From: Maioricimonas rarisocia | GTDB lineage: Bacteria; Planctomycetota; Planctomycetia; Planctomycetales; Planctomycetaceae | Length of the DNA stretch: 64,000 bases | Assembly (NCBI RefSeq): GCF_007747795.1 | Contig: NZ_CP036275.1 | Location: 6,130,001 to 6,194,000, forward strand | Direction: 5' to 3' | Shown: positions 48,266-56,736 of the stretch, piece by piece | Numbering within the stretch: position 1 is the stretch's first letter | Layout of the letters: each line of letters begins with the position of its first letter | Translations under genes and position numbers: made by a program | The notes under the pieces: model-generated | The model's input: the letters and a program-made list of their open reading frames with translations, nothing else | Told to the model about the DNA's origin: nothing | Database searches by the model: none

Positions 48266-51200
48266 CTACTCGGGCAACTCGGTGATCAGCCTGAGCGTCG
48301 CCGCTTCCGGCTCTTCCTTGACGAGGTCGATCGCCGATCGAAGCGACTCCGGATTGAGGCCGGTTCCCCGGCCGAGTATCTCTTCGACGATGGCGTCCCA
48401 GGGCCGTTTCGGAAAGTTGTAATTCTCGATCGGCTTTCCACGTGATTCGCGGACGAAGTAACGGCTCTTCTTGAACAGGAAGCGGCCGTCGGCAGAGAGC
48501 ACGACCCTCTCACGGCCGCTCTTTTCGATCAGTCGAACGGTCCAGACTACCAGGGGGATCCGGATGCCATTTCGAAGATTGGTTGTCAGCTCACCGGAAG
48601 CACGCTTGTCTTCCATTACCTCGTGGGTGATTCGCAGCGTGTCCCCACCGGAGCCGATCGTGCGGCCATGCCTGGCCAAAAACGAGGCGAACCTCGTGGC
48701 ATGCTGCCGTGAAAACCGGGCCTCACCCAGATCGGCTTCTACGACTATCGGCGGATACTGACGTTTACCATCTTCACCGTCGGCGGCGGGCAGACCGGCC
48801 GCTTTGGCGAAGATGGACGAGCGGTCGGCGTCCTGGGCAATCCACCCGGTCGCTTTGGCTCTCTCGTCGTTGTCCGCACCCGCTCGCACCCAGACGCGCC
48901 CGTCAGGCGTCGACTGGATCGCCACCAGCGAACGTCCGGCGGCAGATATCGGGTTCCTTGACGTCGCAACCACCGACTGCTGGGCCACGTTGAAGACGGT
49001 CATCTGGCGCGCGTTGGCGACGAAGAGCTGCTCAGGCGACAGCCACTGCGTCACGCTGTAGTTGGATGACTCGATGCCGAGGTTCCACATGCGGCCGTTC
49101 GAGAGGTCCCACAGAACCGTGCTCATGTCGCGCCCCGAGGACAACGCAAGGCGGGACGCGATCCGTTCGAATTCGATGTCGTCTCGATTGAGGGTCTGTT
49201 CGTGATCAGATTCCGGAATCGCCGCCAGCACGCCGCAGAGATAGCGTCCATCAGGCGAGAACACCGCGTCGGCAAACAGAAAGTCTTTCGGGGCCGCGAC
49301 GACCTCTCGTACCACCCCCACTCTGGATGCTTTCTCTTTCGTCACCTTCAGAGCGGCCGAGCAGTGCCCCAGGACCTCACCCGTGTGGGGATCGATCAAC
49401 TCGAGGTGTCGCCCCGCCGACACGGCGAGCCAGGCACGTCCGGGAGCCCACCGGATCGGCAATCGATAACCCTGGTCCAGTTCGTAGACGGCTTCGAACT
49501 CCGGGTATTTCCAGCAGGTCAGCTTGCCGCCGCCTGCCGTGAGAAGTCGATCGTCCGACAGCCAGTCGATCCAGCGAACCGGTGTCAGCTCGTCGTAGGG
49601 AGTGAATCCGGTCAGGTATTGACCGCTGCGGTCGTACACATCGACACCCGAAGCATTCACTTTCAGGTTTGTGATCGCGAGCACCGCTGCATCAGATGTG
49701 AGGGCTGCACGCAGATTCTGCTCGAAATTGCGGACGGCGGCTTCGTTCTGCAGTCCCGTCGCCGCACACCGGTTGAGCAGGACCGGTGCCCCAATGATCT
49801 CACCGCTCGCCAGGTCGATGCGGTCCCAGTACAACCGTACGTCTCGCGACAGAGCCGTTCCCGGCTTCAGACTGGTGAGTCTGGTGTAGGTCACCTCGTC
49901 TGGAAGCACGAGCCGCAAAGCGGCCGCTTCCTGCTTGCTCCAGGCCAGAGGCCATCTGTCGTGTTTCAGGACGAGAGCACTGGTTCGGGCCGTCGTTGCC
50001 GTCGCCGGAGGAAGCCGGCGCCACTCGGCACTCAGCGTCGGTTTGATGCGTTTGACGTTTTCACGACTGGCCAGTGCGCCCCCCCGCTCCTCAATCGGCC
50101 GCGTATTCGACCGGAACTCCTCGATCGCGTCGCGGGAGTCGGTACTGGCATAGATGCCGAACTCCCACGTGCCCGGCTGTGACTCTCGCGACCGACCCGG
50201 GTTGCGTCCGACGATCAGCAGCGAGCCGTCGTCGGCCAGCCGGACGGCGGGCGGCAGAATGAGTGGAAACCGCGGTCGCCAGACATCCACCAGAATTGCC
50301 TGCTGGGATGTGTGGTACTCCTCCTCGTAACCGGCAGCGAAGTTGAGACCGTCCGTTGCATCCCGAGTCACTTCTCCGTGGAATCGACCATAGTCGAAGG
50401 AAGGCGACACGTGGCGCAGCCAGTCTCCGGTCGTTGCCGACCAGGTTGTGCGAAACGGCGGATGCAACGCCGAGATTTCGGCACCGTCGTCGCTGAACGA
50501 AATCATGCTTGCACGGGGCGATGCGCGATTCCCTCGATCGTGGAGTTCTTCGGCAGCCTCGAGGCGCCCCAGCCACCTGTATTCGGATGTGGAGACAACG
50601 TCGATTCCCCATTCGCCTGCGTCGACCGCGAGATAGCGCCCGGTTCCGCTCACAGCGCCAGCCAGGCCCCGGGGCGTCAGAAACAGCTTCACTTCACCAG
50701 TGTCCCGCACCGGCCTTGTTCCCCGGGCGTCCCCGAGAGGCTGCAGTTCGACAGTCGCGAGCCGCTTCGCCTCTGCGACGTCCCAGAACTGCATCGTCAC
50801 TGCTGGCCCGTACTGGAGTTCGCGGTAGTTCTCACGAATCTCGACCGAGCGGGCCTCGCGCACCAGAAGTGCCAGCCGCGTCTCGTCGACGAACGACCAC
50901 CACTGGATGACGCCACCCACCGGCAGTGGCTGCGGGTCGTCGTCAACCGCGCCCCGCTTCCACACATAGAGCGTCTGGCGATGCGGCTGGAACAGCTCCG
51001 GCATCGGCTGCGGACCGACCAGCCATGTCCCCTGCGGATTCAACAACGGCCGGCGCCAGAGCGGCGCGTTCCAGGCGAATTCTCCGACCTGCTCGCCGGT
51101 CCTCAGGTCAACCAAGGGCAGTGGCAACTTCCTTCGGGTTTCGACAACAACGAACGTGCCGTCGTCGTTCTTCCGCACATCCCTGGTCGTGCGGTACAGA

Positions 51201-52657
51201 GGCTCTTCGCCCTTGTCATTGGGAAGAAGAGCAAAGGGACCATTCTGGGATGCCAGGACCGGGTAGACGTTGTGCTGAAACCTGTTCGTCTGCGTGGTTC
51301 CCTCCCGGCCGATCTCCGCGATCCGCACTAACCGGCCTTCCAGCACCAGATCCGACGGAAACGTGATCGGCTCGGACGCCGGGGCGGGATCCGGCTGAAG
51401 ATCCGGCAGTGTCCCCCGCGGTTGCTGAACGGGCTGCTGCACCTTCTCGTACGGATTCCCGAAGACCACATCGCCCACATACGGCCGCGGAGGCGTCAGC
51501 GACTGCAGTCCGATTGGCGATGCACCCTGAAACCCTGAATCGGGATTGCGCACATGCGGCACGGAGGTGACCCGGACGAGGCTGCCCTCTGCTTCCACCG
51601 CAAACCGGTCGGCGCCCCTGGCTCCCCCCGGTTTGTCTGCATTCTTCCTGTCATTTCCTTCGCTGTCTGCAGCAACGGAATCGGCAGCAGCCGGATTCTT
51701 CTTCGCTTCGATCCTCATCAGGACGAAGGTTGCGGTCCCGCCGACGACGATACAGAAGGCGACGACGGCGGCGGCCCAGAAGCCAATCAGTTTCTCTCGA
51801 CTCAGGCTGTTGTACCACTCGCCGGCCCGCGTCCGGAGCCGGTATCTGGCCTCGAGGAAGATGGTGATGGCCGGCACGAGGCTCGATACAAGCAGCATTC
51901 CGTAGAAGACCAGGATTCCGTTGCGGCCGAATGCCTCGACGAACGGCTTGAGTCGCCCGCCGACATTCTGCGCATTCACATCGGCCAACGTGATGTACGC
52001 CACGGTTCCGATCGCGGCGACAATGGCGGGAGCGATGAGTGCCTTGCAGAACTCTTCCCGGAACACATGCCGGTCATACTCAATGCGGCGGCTGCGGATC
52101 CGGGCTTCGAGCGTGTTGCCGTCCTGCCCCTGAGCGTCGGCGAACTGACGTGAGCTTCGCTTCCGTTTCCGTTTTGACTTTCCGGAGGAACGTCGCGTTT
52201 TTCCCGGCTTCCCGACGATTGGAGGGGCCGGCTGAAGTGAAGGCTCGTCGTCGTCCGCTTCCGCCCCGTTCCACTCGTCGTTCTCTTCTCCACCCTCCCA
52301 GTCGTACATGTCCTCGGGAGACAGATCGCCGAAATCGAACTCGTCGTCGTTCGATATCTGAGAGTTCTCGACAGGAACCGGGGCGACCGCTTCAATAGAT
52401 TCTTCCGACGCCGTTTCGGGAGCTGGCCTGGACGCTCGTGGTTCGGATCGGGCCGGTGACGGGGCAGGCTCCAGCGGTTCGGGCCTGACCATCTCCGAAC
52501 CGGGTGGCTGCAGACGCGAGTCAACCGACGAGTCGACGATCTTCACGCGAAAGCGTTTGCCGCAATCGGGACATTCGACGGTCTCCCGCTCACTGACAAC
52601 CGACCGCGAGACGCGAAAGGGTCTGGAACAATTGCTGCAACGAATCGTTCTGCTCAT
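48266..52657 (-). CDS. giant zinc-ribbon / membrane / WD40-like repeat protein
   Basis: A 1463-residue protein. A zinc ribbon opens it: Cys7, Cys10, Cys29 and Cys32 (RCSNCSRPF, VECPDCGKRF). An acidic-proline low-complexity linker follows (residues about 50-150), then a strongly basic patch (RRSSGKSKRKRKRSSRQ), and three hydrophobic segments between about 215 and 320 (KALIAPAIVAAIGTVAYITL, ILVFYGMLLVSSLVPAITIF, WAAAVVAFCIVVGGTATFVL). The large C-terminal part is beta-rich with WD40-like repeat words (YRWLGRLEAAEELHDRG, LTAGGGKLTCWKYPEFEAV). The topology implies a ribbon on the cytoplasmic side and a propeller on the other. Planctomycetes have many such fusions; function unknown. No kinase motif was seen. 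Confidence 0.78.
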   Translation of the reverse strand: MSRTIRCSNCSRPFRVSRSVVSERETVECPDCGKRFRVKIVDSSVDSRLQPPGSEMVRPEPLEPAPSPARSEPRASRPAPETASEESIEAVAPVPVENSQISNDDEFDFGDLSPEDMYDWEGGEENDEWNGAEADDDEPSLQPAPPIVGKPGKTRRSSGKSKRKRKRSSRQFADAQGQDGNTLEARIRSRRIEYDRHVFREEFCKALIAPAIVAAIGTVAYITLADVNAQNVGGRLKPFVEAFGRNGILVFYGMLLVSSLVPAITIFLEARYRLRTRAGEWYNSLSREKLIGFWAAAVVAFCIVVGGTATFVLMRIEAKKNPAAADSVAADSEGNDRKNADKPGGARGADRFAVEAEGSLVRVTSVPHVRNPDSGFQGASPIGLQSLTPPRPYVGDVVFGNPYEKVQQPVQQPRGTLPDLQPDPAPASEPITFPSDLVLEGRLVRIAEIGREGTTQTNRFQHNVYPVLASQNGPFALLPNDKGEEPLYRTTRDVRKNDDGTFVVVETRRKLPLPLVDLRTGEQVGEFAWNAPLWRRPLLNPQGTWLVGPQPMPELFQPHRQTLYVWKRGAVDDDPQPLPVGGVIQWWSFVDETRLALLVREARSVEIRENYRELQYGPAVTMQFWDVAEAKRLATVELQPLGDARGTRPVRDTGEVKLFLTPRGLAGAVSGTGRYLAVDAGEWGIDVVSTSEYRWLGRLEAAEELHDRGNRASPRASMISFSDDGAEISALHPPFRTTWSATTGDWLRHVSPSFDYGRFHGEVTRDATDGLNFAAGYEEEYHTSQQAILVDVWRPRFPLILPPAVRLADDGSLLIVGRNPGRSRESQPGTWEFGIYASTDSRDAIEEFRSNTRPIEERGGALASRENVKRIKPTLSAEWRRLPPATATTARTSALVLKHDRWPLAWSKQEAAALRLVLPDEVTYTRLTSLKPGTALSRDVRLYWDRIDLASGEIIGAPVLLNRCAATGLQNEAAVRNFEQNLRAALTSDAAVLAITNLKVNASGVDVYDRSGQYLTGFTPYDELTPVRWIDWLSDDRLLTAGGGKLTCWKYPEFEAVYELDQGYRLPIRWAPGRAWLAVSAGRHLELIDPHTGEVLGHCSAALKVTKEKASRVGVVREVVAAPKDFLFADAVFSPDGRYLCGVLAAIPESDHEQTLNRDDIEFERIASRLALSSGRDMSTVLWDLSNGRMWNLGIESSNYSVTQWLSPEQLFVANARQMTVFNVAQQSVVATSRNPISAAGRSLVAIQSTPDGRVWVRAGADNDERAKATGWIAQDADRSSIFAKAAGLPAADGEDGKRQYPPIVVEADLGEARFSRQHATRFASFLARHGRTIGSGGDTLRITHEVMEDKRASGELTTNLRNGIRIPLVVWTVRLIEKSGRERVVLSADGRFLFKKSRYFVRESRGKPIENYNFPKRPWDAIVEEILGRGTGLNPESLRSAIDLVKEEPEAATLRLITELPE

Positions 52658-52814
52658 GGCCCGGTTCCTGCTGAGAGACTCCGCAGAACCTACCCGGACT
52701 GCGTTCAGCGGAACACCCGCCTGCCATGAACTTCACAGGGAATTCACGACCGGGGAATCAGGAACGTTGGCGAACGTGTGAGCAACAGCTGTGGCGTCGT
52801 TGAAGAGATCCGCT

Positions 52815-54107
52815 TCAGACCGTCTCCGGAATGACGAACTCCTTGCGGCCGTCTCTCCGGAGCAGCTTGCTGGCCTCGGAGTCGTTCAGAAGTGTCTGCG
52901 AAGCGGCATCAAACTCGAGTGGACGTCCGACACGGTACGAGAGGTTTCCCAGGTGAGCCAGCAGTGTCGAACGGTAGCCCTCCTCGATCTCGCAGTTGAG
53001 GTCTGTCCCCGTCCGCACGGCGTCGAGGAAGTTCTCGAGATGGGGCCGATCGGAGAAATCGACCTTCTTGTCGAAGACGACGCGGTTCCCCTTTTCGACG
53101 ACTTTCCACCCGCGACGACCGATCAGCATGTAGCCGGCGTTGCCGTAGAACGCCACGCCGTTCTCGAAGCCTTCCTGGGTATACGGCGACCACAGTCGCT
53201 GTTCGTACAGCAGGATCTTGTTGCCGGGAAACGTGAACGTGACGTACTGCGTGTCGGGCGTCTGCTGGATGTCACCGACGAACTGCAGCTTGTCGCCGGT
53301 ACATTGAACGGCTTCGGGAAAGTCGACGCCGAGCCCCCAGCGGGCAATGTCCAGATCGTGGACGCCGTCGTTCCCCATGTCGCCGGTGCCGTAGTCCCAC
53401 AGCCAGCGCCAGCCGTAGGTGTACACGTTGTCGTTGTACGGACGCTCGGCAGCCGGTCCCTGCCAGATGTTCCAGTCGAGTCCGCTCGGGACCGGACTGT
53501 CGGGAACGGCAGGAACACGCCGCCGAAGCTGACTGTTCCACGCCTTGGCCGCGTGCACGCGACCGAGTTTGCCGGACCGCAGGTACTCGATCGCCTCGCG
53601 ATAGTGGGGAACACTGCGGCTCTGCGTGCCGACCTGAACCGCCCGATCGTACGCGCGGGCCGCCTGTACCATCTGCCGGCCTTCGAAGACATTGTTGGAG
53701 ATCGGCTTCTCGACATAGACATGCTTGCCGGCCTGACAGCCCCAGATGGTCGCGAGGGCGTGCCAGTGATCCGGTGTCGCGACGACGATGGCGTCGACCG
53801 ACTTCGTTTCGAGAACATGACGGAGATCCTGCACCGGCTGCGGTGACGTTCCCTGGATCTCGCTGATCGCCTTGATGGCCGGGCCGAACCGGGCTTCGTT
53901 GACGTCACAGACGTGCGTGATCTGCGCCTGCGGGAGAGCAGCGAAGTTGCGGGCCAGGCCCATGCCGCGTCCACGAACTCCGACAACGCAGAGATTGACC
54001 CGTTCGCCGGGTGCCGCCTTGGCCCGCTGCGGGGACATCAGCGTGAGCCCGGCTGCACCGGTGGCGAGGGAGGTGTTCAGGAACGAGCGACGTGAGAGAC
54101 GATGCAT
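52815..54107 (-). CDS. Tat-exported Gfo/Idh/MocA family oxidoreductase
   Basis: A 430-residue NAD(P)-dependent oxidoreductase. It starts at MHRLSRRSFLNTSLATGAAG (54107), a twin-arginine signal, whereas the upstream ATG at 54161 is not needed. The Rossmann opening is VNLCVVGVRGRGMGLARNF, and the catalytic EKPISNN (YVEKPISNN) is typical. These enzymes act on sugars or sugar acids, here probably outside the cytoplasm; a cofactor must be loaded before Tat export. It is a single-gene unit with 121 bases to the HicA gene. Confidence 0.9.
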   Translation of the reverse strand: MHRLSRRSFLNTSLATGAAGLTLMSPQRAKAAPGERVNLCVVGVRGRGMGLARNFAALPQAQITHVCDVNEARFGPAIKAISEIQGTSPQPVQDLRHVLETKSVDAIVVATPDHWHALATIWGCQAGKHVYVEKPISNNVFEGRQMVQAARAYDRAVQVGTQSRSVPHYREAIEYLRSGKLGRVHAAKAWNSQLRRRVPAVPDSPVPSGLDWNIWQGPAAERPYNDNVYTYGWRWLWDYGTGDMGNDGVHDLDIARWGLGVDFPEAVQCTGDKLQFVGDIQQTPDTQYVTFTFPGNKILLYEQRLWSPYTQEGFENGVAFYGNAGYMLIGRRGWKVVEKGNRVVFDKKVDFSDRPHLENFLDAVRTGTDLNCEIEEGYRSTLLAHLGNLSYRVGRPLEFDAASQTLLNDSEASKLLRRDGRKEFVIPETV

Positions 54108-54229
54108 GAGAGCCCCCTTGTGAGACGGCAGATCGACCAGGCCGGCGTCCCGGCAGACCACCGGGACGCATCAGGGATCATCGATGAGTCGCCGGGGGAA
54201 ATCAAGCGGGGGGCAAGAGGCGACGTGAT

Positions 54230-54505
54230 TCAGTCGTCGTAGAACTGCTGGTCGGTGACGCCATCGCGCGGAGCCAGGTTGAAGCGCTTGCGGATGCCCG
54301 TCACGTAGACACTGCAGACGTCATGACTGCTGGTCGGAACCGGATACGAGAAAACAGAGCCGTCAATCTCACGGAAGAAGACCGTGTGCGATCCCTTGCC
54401 GCGGGAGGGATCCTCCCAGCAGTCGAAGCGGGAGAGGATCTTGCGAAGATCCCGCATCTTCAATGGCCGATCCGGCATTGAGAGGGCCCGCAATCCGAGG
54501 CTCAC
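54230..54505 (-). CDS. hicA: HicA-type mRNA interferase toxin
   Basis: A 91-residue protein with the HicA dsRBD-like fold: MRDLRKILSRFDCWEDP, GKGSHTVFFREIDGS with the catalytic His40, and YVTGIRKRFNL. It cleaves mRNA in its free form. A GTG at 54505 overlaps the antitoxin stop as GTGA; internal ATGs at 54478 or 54457 are possible starts nearer to the usual HicA length. It is translationally coupled to hicB upstream. Confidence 0.87.
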   Translation of the reverse strand: MSLGLRALSMPDRPLKMRDLRKILSRFDCWEDPSRGKGSHTVFFREIDGSVFSYPVPTSSHDVCSVYVTGIRKRFNLAPRDGVTDQQFYDD

Positions 54506-54834
54506 GCAAGGGCGTACCCGTTATCCTCAGAGAATTCGCGCGTTTCGATCTCGCCGATCGTGACCTCGCCATGAGCGACCCGAGTTGGCTTGCCTCTGGC
54601 AAACATTTCGAAGTAGCGACCGTCGGCTGGGCGGAAGAGATTGGCCGGATTATTCTCATCGATCGAGACATCGACCTGAACTGCGATCGCGTCGGTCAGC
54701 AGCGACAACGCTTCTTCCCTGCTGTGACCGCAACCCACCAGATCGAACTCAAGGCAGTGCGCAACCCACTGATCCTCGTGGTAGTAGAACACGACTCGAA
54801 GCGGAATCCGCGGTGGCTTCGCATTCTTCGCCAT
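54502..54834 (-). CDS. hicB: HicB-type antitoxin
   Basis: A 110-residue protein (start MAKNAKPPRIP at 54834) with the HicB degraded RNase H-like core: RVVFYYHEDQWVAHCLEFDLVGCGHSREEAL. It would neutralise HicA. The usual C-terminal DNA-binding helix pair is not evident in the last 40 residues (GEVTIGEIETREFSED), so how the operon is autoregulated is unclear. The gene ends four bases inside the start of hicA. HicB before HicA is the less common but known order. Confidence 0.85.
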   Translation of the reverse strand: MAKNAKPPRIPLRVVFYYHEDQWVAHCLEFDLVGCGHSREEALSLLTDAIAVQVDVSIDENNPANLFRPADGRYFEMFARGKPTRVAHGEVTIGEIETREFSEDNGYALA

Positions 54835-55014
54835 TGCTGCCCCTCGGTGCTGAATGAATGCCCCGATGCGATTGGCCAATCGACTGAGTCCCCGTGTTGA
54901 AGTCAGTCTATTGCCTGACCTCAACTTTGTTCAATCGGGATCTTCGCCGACGACTCTGCTTACTGAAGCGACATGAACTCGGGCGATCGGCGAGCCGTCC
55001 AGCTGCATGCGCGC

Positions 55015-55071
55015 AAAAAAACCCGGAAACAGCGAGTCCCAGGGGGGCGGAGGACTCAAGCCATTTCCGGG
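55015..55071 (-). terminator. strong double-stem Rho-independent terminator (minus strand)
   Basis: Read on the minus strand, CCCGGAAA pairs with TTTCCGGG (plus 55064-55071 and 55022-55029) around an inner GAGTCC/GGACTC stem (55052-55057 and 55034-55039), with a C-rich loop. Seven T follow (plus A run 55015-55021). It may end the candidate small RNA and also any readthrough from the epimerase gene. Confidence 0.85.
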
Positions 55072-55166
55072 GGCGATTGGCTCGATGGCCAATAAGCAGT
55101 TTCGCTGCAACCCGCGAAGCCACTCGCTGAAGGGGGGGAAGAATCAGCTCGTGTCTCGCACGTTGC
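55015..55166 (-). ncRNA. candidate structured small RNA, about 152 nt
   Basis: On the minus strand a promoter-like TTGACG-N17-TATGTT (55173-55201) is followed, about 150 bases on, by a strong intrinsic terminator ending in seven T. The implied transcript has hairpins GCAG-CGAAA-CTGC (55096-55108) and ATTGGC-CATCGA-GCCAAT (55076-55093), a run of C (CCCCCCC) and the double-stem terminator. No reading frame of note covers it. It lies in the 548-base gap between HicB and the epimerase, both on the minus strand. It does not match SRP RNA, tmRNA or RNase P motifs I know; 6S RNA is not excluded. Confidence 0.5.
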
Positions 55167-55172
55167 GGCGGA

Positions 55173-55201
55173 AACATACGCGCATCCCCCAAAGGCGTCA
55201 A
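55173..55201 (-). promoter_or_regulatory. sigma-70-like promoter for the candidate small RNA
   Basis: Minus-strand TTGACG (plus 55196-55201) and TATGTT (plus 55173-55178) with a 17-base spacer. This predicts a transcript start near 55166. Confidence 0.5.
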
Positions 55202-55382
55202 TACGGTTTCGTGCAATCACGACTCGCGGGAACCGGAACCGAACGGGGGCGAGGGGCGAAGCGGCACCCCGCACCGTAACCTGATTAAAAAATACGGGTT
55301 ACGTAGTGCGAACGGACTCCGGCGGGTGGGCGAACCACTGGCAGAATCTGCCGGCTCGGACAGAGAGTTCCGGACGAAAGCG

Positions 55383-56363
55383 TCAGTTTTTCGCGTCGTT
55401 GCGAAGCGCGCGCTTCCAGCGAATGACGTCGTCGAGGATTTCGCCCAGCGTCATGCGGGGGCGGCGACCGATCGCCTGCTCGAGGTGAGAGACGTCCGGG
55501 ACGCGGCGACGGACGTCTTCGAAGTCGCTGCCGTACGCGACCGAGTACGGCGTGTAGTCGATCTCGATCGACGGATCGACCCGCTCGATCACTGCCTCGG
55601 CAAGCTCCCTGATCGAAACCGGCTGGTCGCTGCCGATGTTGTAGATGCCGCCGGCGGCTGCGGGAGTATCGACCAGTCCGATGATGCAGTCGACGACTTC
55701 ACGCACGTGTGCGAAGCAGCGGACCTGGCTGCCATCGTCGTAGACATGCAGCGGACCGCCGTCGAGTGCCTGGTCCACAAATCGCGGAACGACCATGCCG
55801 TAGTTTCCCACCTGTCGCGGGCCGACGACGTTGAAGAATCGCCCGACGACCACCGGCAGGTCGTATTTGCGGTGATAGGCCAGCGCGAGAAACTCGTCGA
55901 TCGCTTTCGAGCAGCCGTACGCCCAACGGGGACGCGACGTCGGCCCCAGGTGCAGGTCGTCCTCTTCGGTCCATTGCTCTTTCGGATTCTTGCCGTACAC
56001 CTCGCTGGTCGAGGCAAGGAAGAACCGCTGCCCGCGCTGAACGGCCAGCCGCAGCAGCCACTCGGTCGGAAAGATGTTGGTCTCGATCGTCAGCACGGGG
56101 TCGTCGGCGACCAGCTTCACGCCAACGGCTGCCGCCAGGTGATAGATCGCGTCGACGTCGCGCACCGCCTCGCTGAGAAACAACTGGTCGGTGATCGATC
56201 CGACCATGATCTTGAGGCGTTCGTGCCCTTCGATGGCAGCGAGGTTGTCCCGCTGTCCGGTCGAGAGATTGTCGAGAACCGTCACATCATGACCGAGTGC
56301 CAGCAGACGCTCGGTCAGATGGCTGCCGATGAATCCGGCTCCGCCCGTCACAAGACAACGCAT
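55383..56363 (-). CDS. NAD-dependent nucleotide-sugar epimerase/dehydratase
   Basis: A 326-residue extended short-chain dehydrogenase. It uses NAD to act on a UDP- or other nucleotide sugar (4-epimerisation or UDP-glucuronate decarboxylation). The nucleotide motif [11 protein letters not shown] is at residues 5-15, the active-site Ser lies in ASTSEVYG and the catalytic pair is Tyr149 and Lys153 (AYGCSKA). [12 protein letters not shown] and FNVVGPRQ are typical. The sequence alone does not decide the substrate; the DNLSTG and RWAYGCSK words suggest UDP-sugar decarboxylase or epimerase. It is divergent from the peroxidase gene. Confidence 0.9.
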   Translation of the reverse strand: MRCLVTGGAGFIGSHLTERLLALGHDVTVLDNLSTGQRDNLAAIEGHERLKIMVGSITDQLFLSEAVRDVDAIYHLAAAVGVKLVADDPVLTIETNIFPTEWLLRLAVQRGQRFFLASTSEVYGKNPKEQWTEEDDLHLGPTSRPRWAYGCSKAIDEFLALAYHRKYDLPVVVGRFFNVVGPRQVGNYGMVVPRFVDQALDGGPLHVYDDGSQVRCFAHVREVVDCIIGLVDTPAAAGGIYNIGSDQPVSIRELAEAVIERVDPSIEIDYTPYSVAYGSDFEDVRRRVPDVSHLEQAIGRRPRMTLGEILDDVIRWKRALRNDAKN

Positions 56364-56508
56364 GGTGTTCCTTTCGAACCCGCAGAAGAGCGTTCAGGGT
56401 ATTCCAGACGGAAAGAAATGACTACGGAACGGCGCTGCGAACTTCCGCAATGGGAATCGAAATCCTGTTGAGAGCACTCGGGCAACCCCGTTAAACAATC
56501 TGTCGCAA

Positions 56509-56536
56509 TGACGTCGCCGCGACGAACGCGACGTCA
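56509..56536. promoter_or_regulatory. palindrome TGACGTCG-N12-CGACGTCA, candidate operator
   Basis: Perfect 8-base arms in the 373-base gap between the divergent epimerase and peroxidase genes. It could bind a dimeric regulator. No other strong signal was found in this gap. Confidence 0.4.
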
Positions 56537-56736
56537 GCAGAGAGCCACCGGCGAGCTTGCCGATGGTCGATCCCGCCGCCGGTCCCCGGGAGCGTTGCGC
56601 GCCGAGTGTACCCTTCGGCCGCTTCCGGAGGACCTGCGGCACAGACACCCTGCCAGCTGCGCAAGCGTTCTGCGCCATGCGTGATGTTGCGACACGTTCT
56701 CACTGCACATCAAGTTTCGTCCGTGGAGTCCAGCTC

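Noticed and set aside
55015-55166. Candidate small RNA as SRP RNA, tmRNA or RNase P RNA
   Set aside because: The conserved GGAAGCAGCC-type and tmRNA/RNase P words are absent; only 6S-like or a new RNA remains possible.
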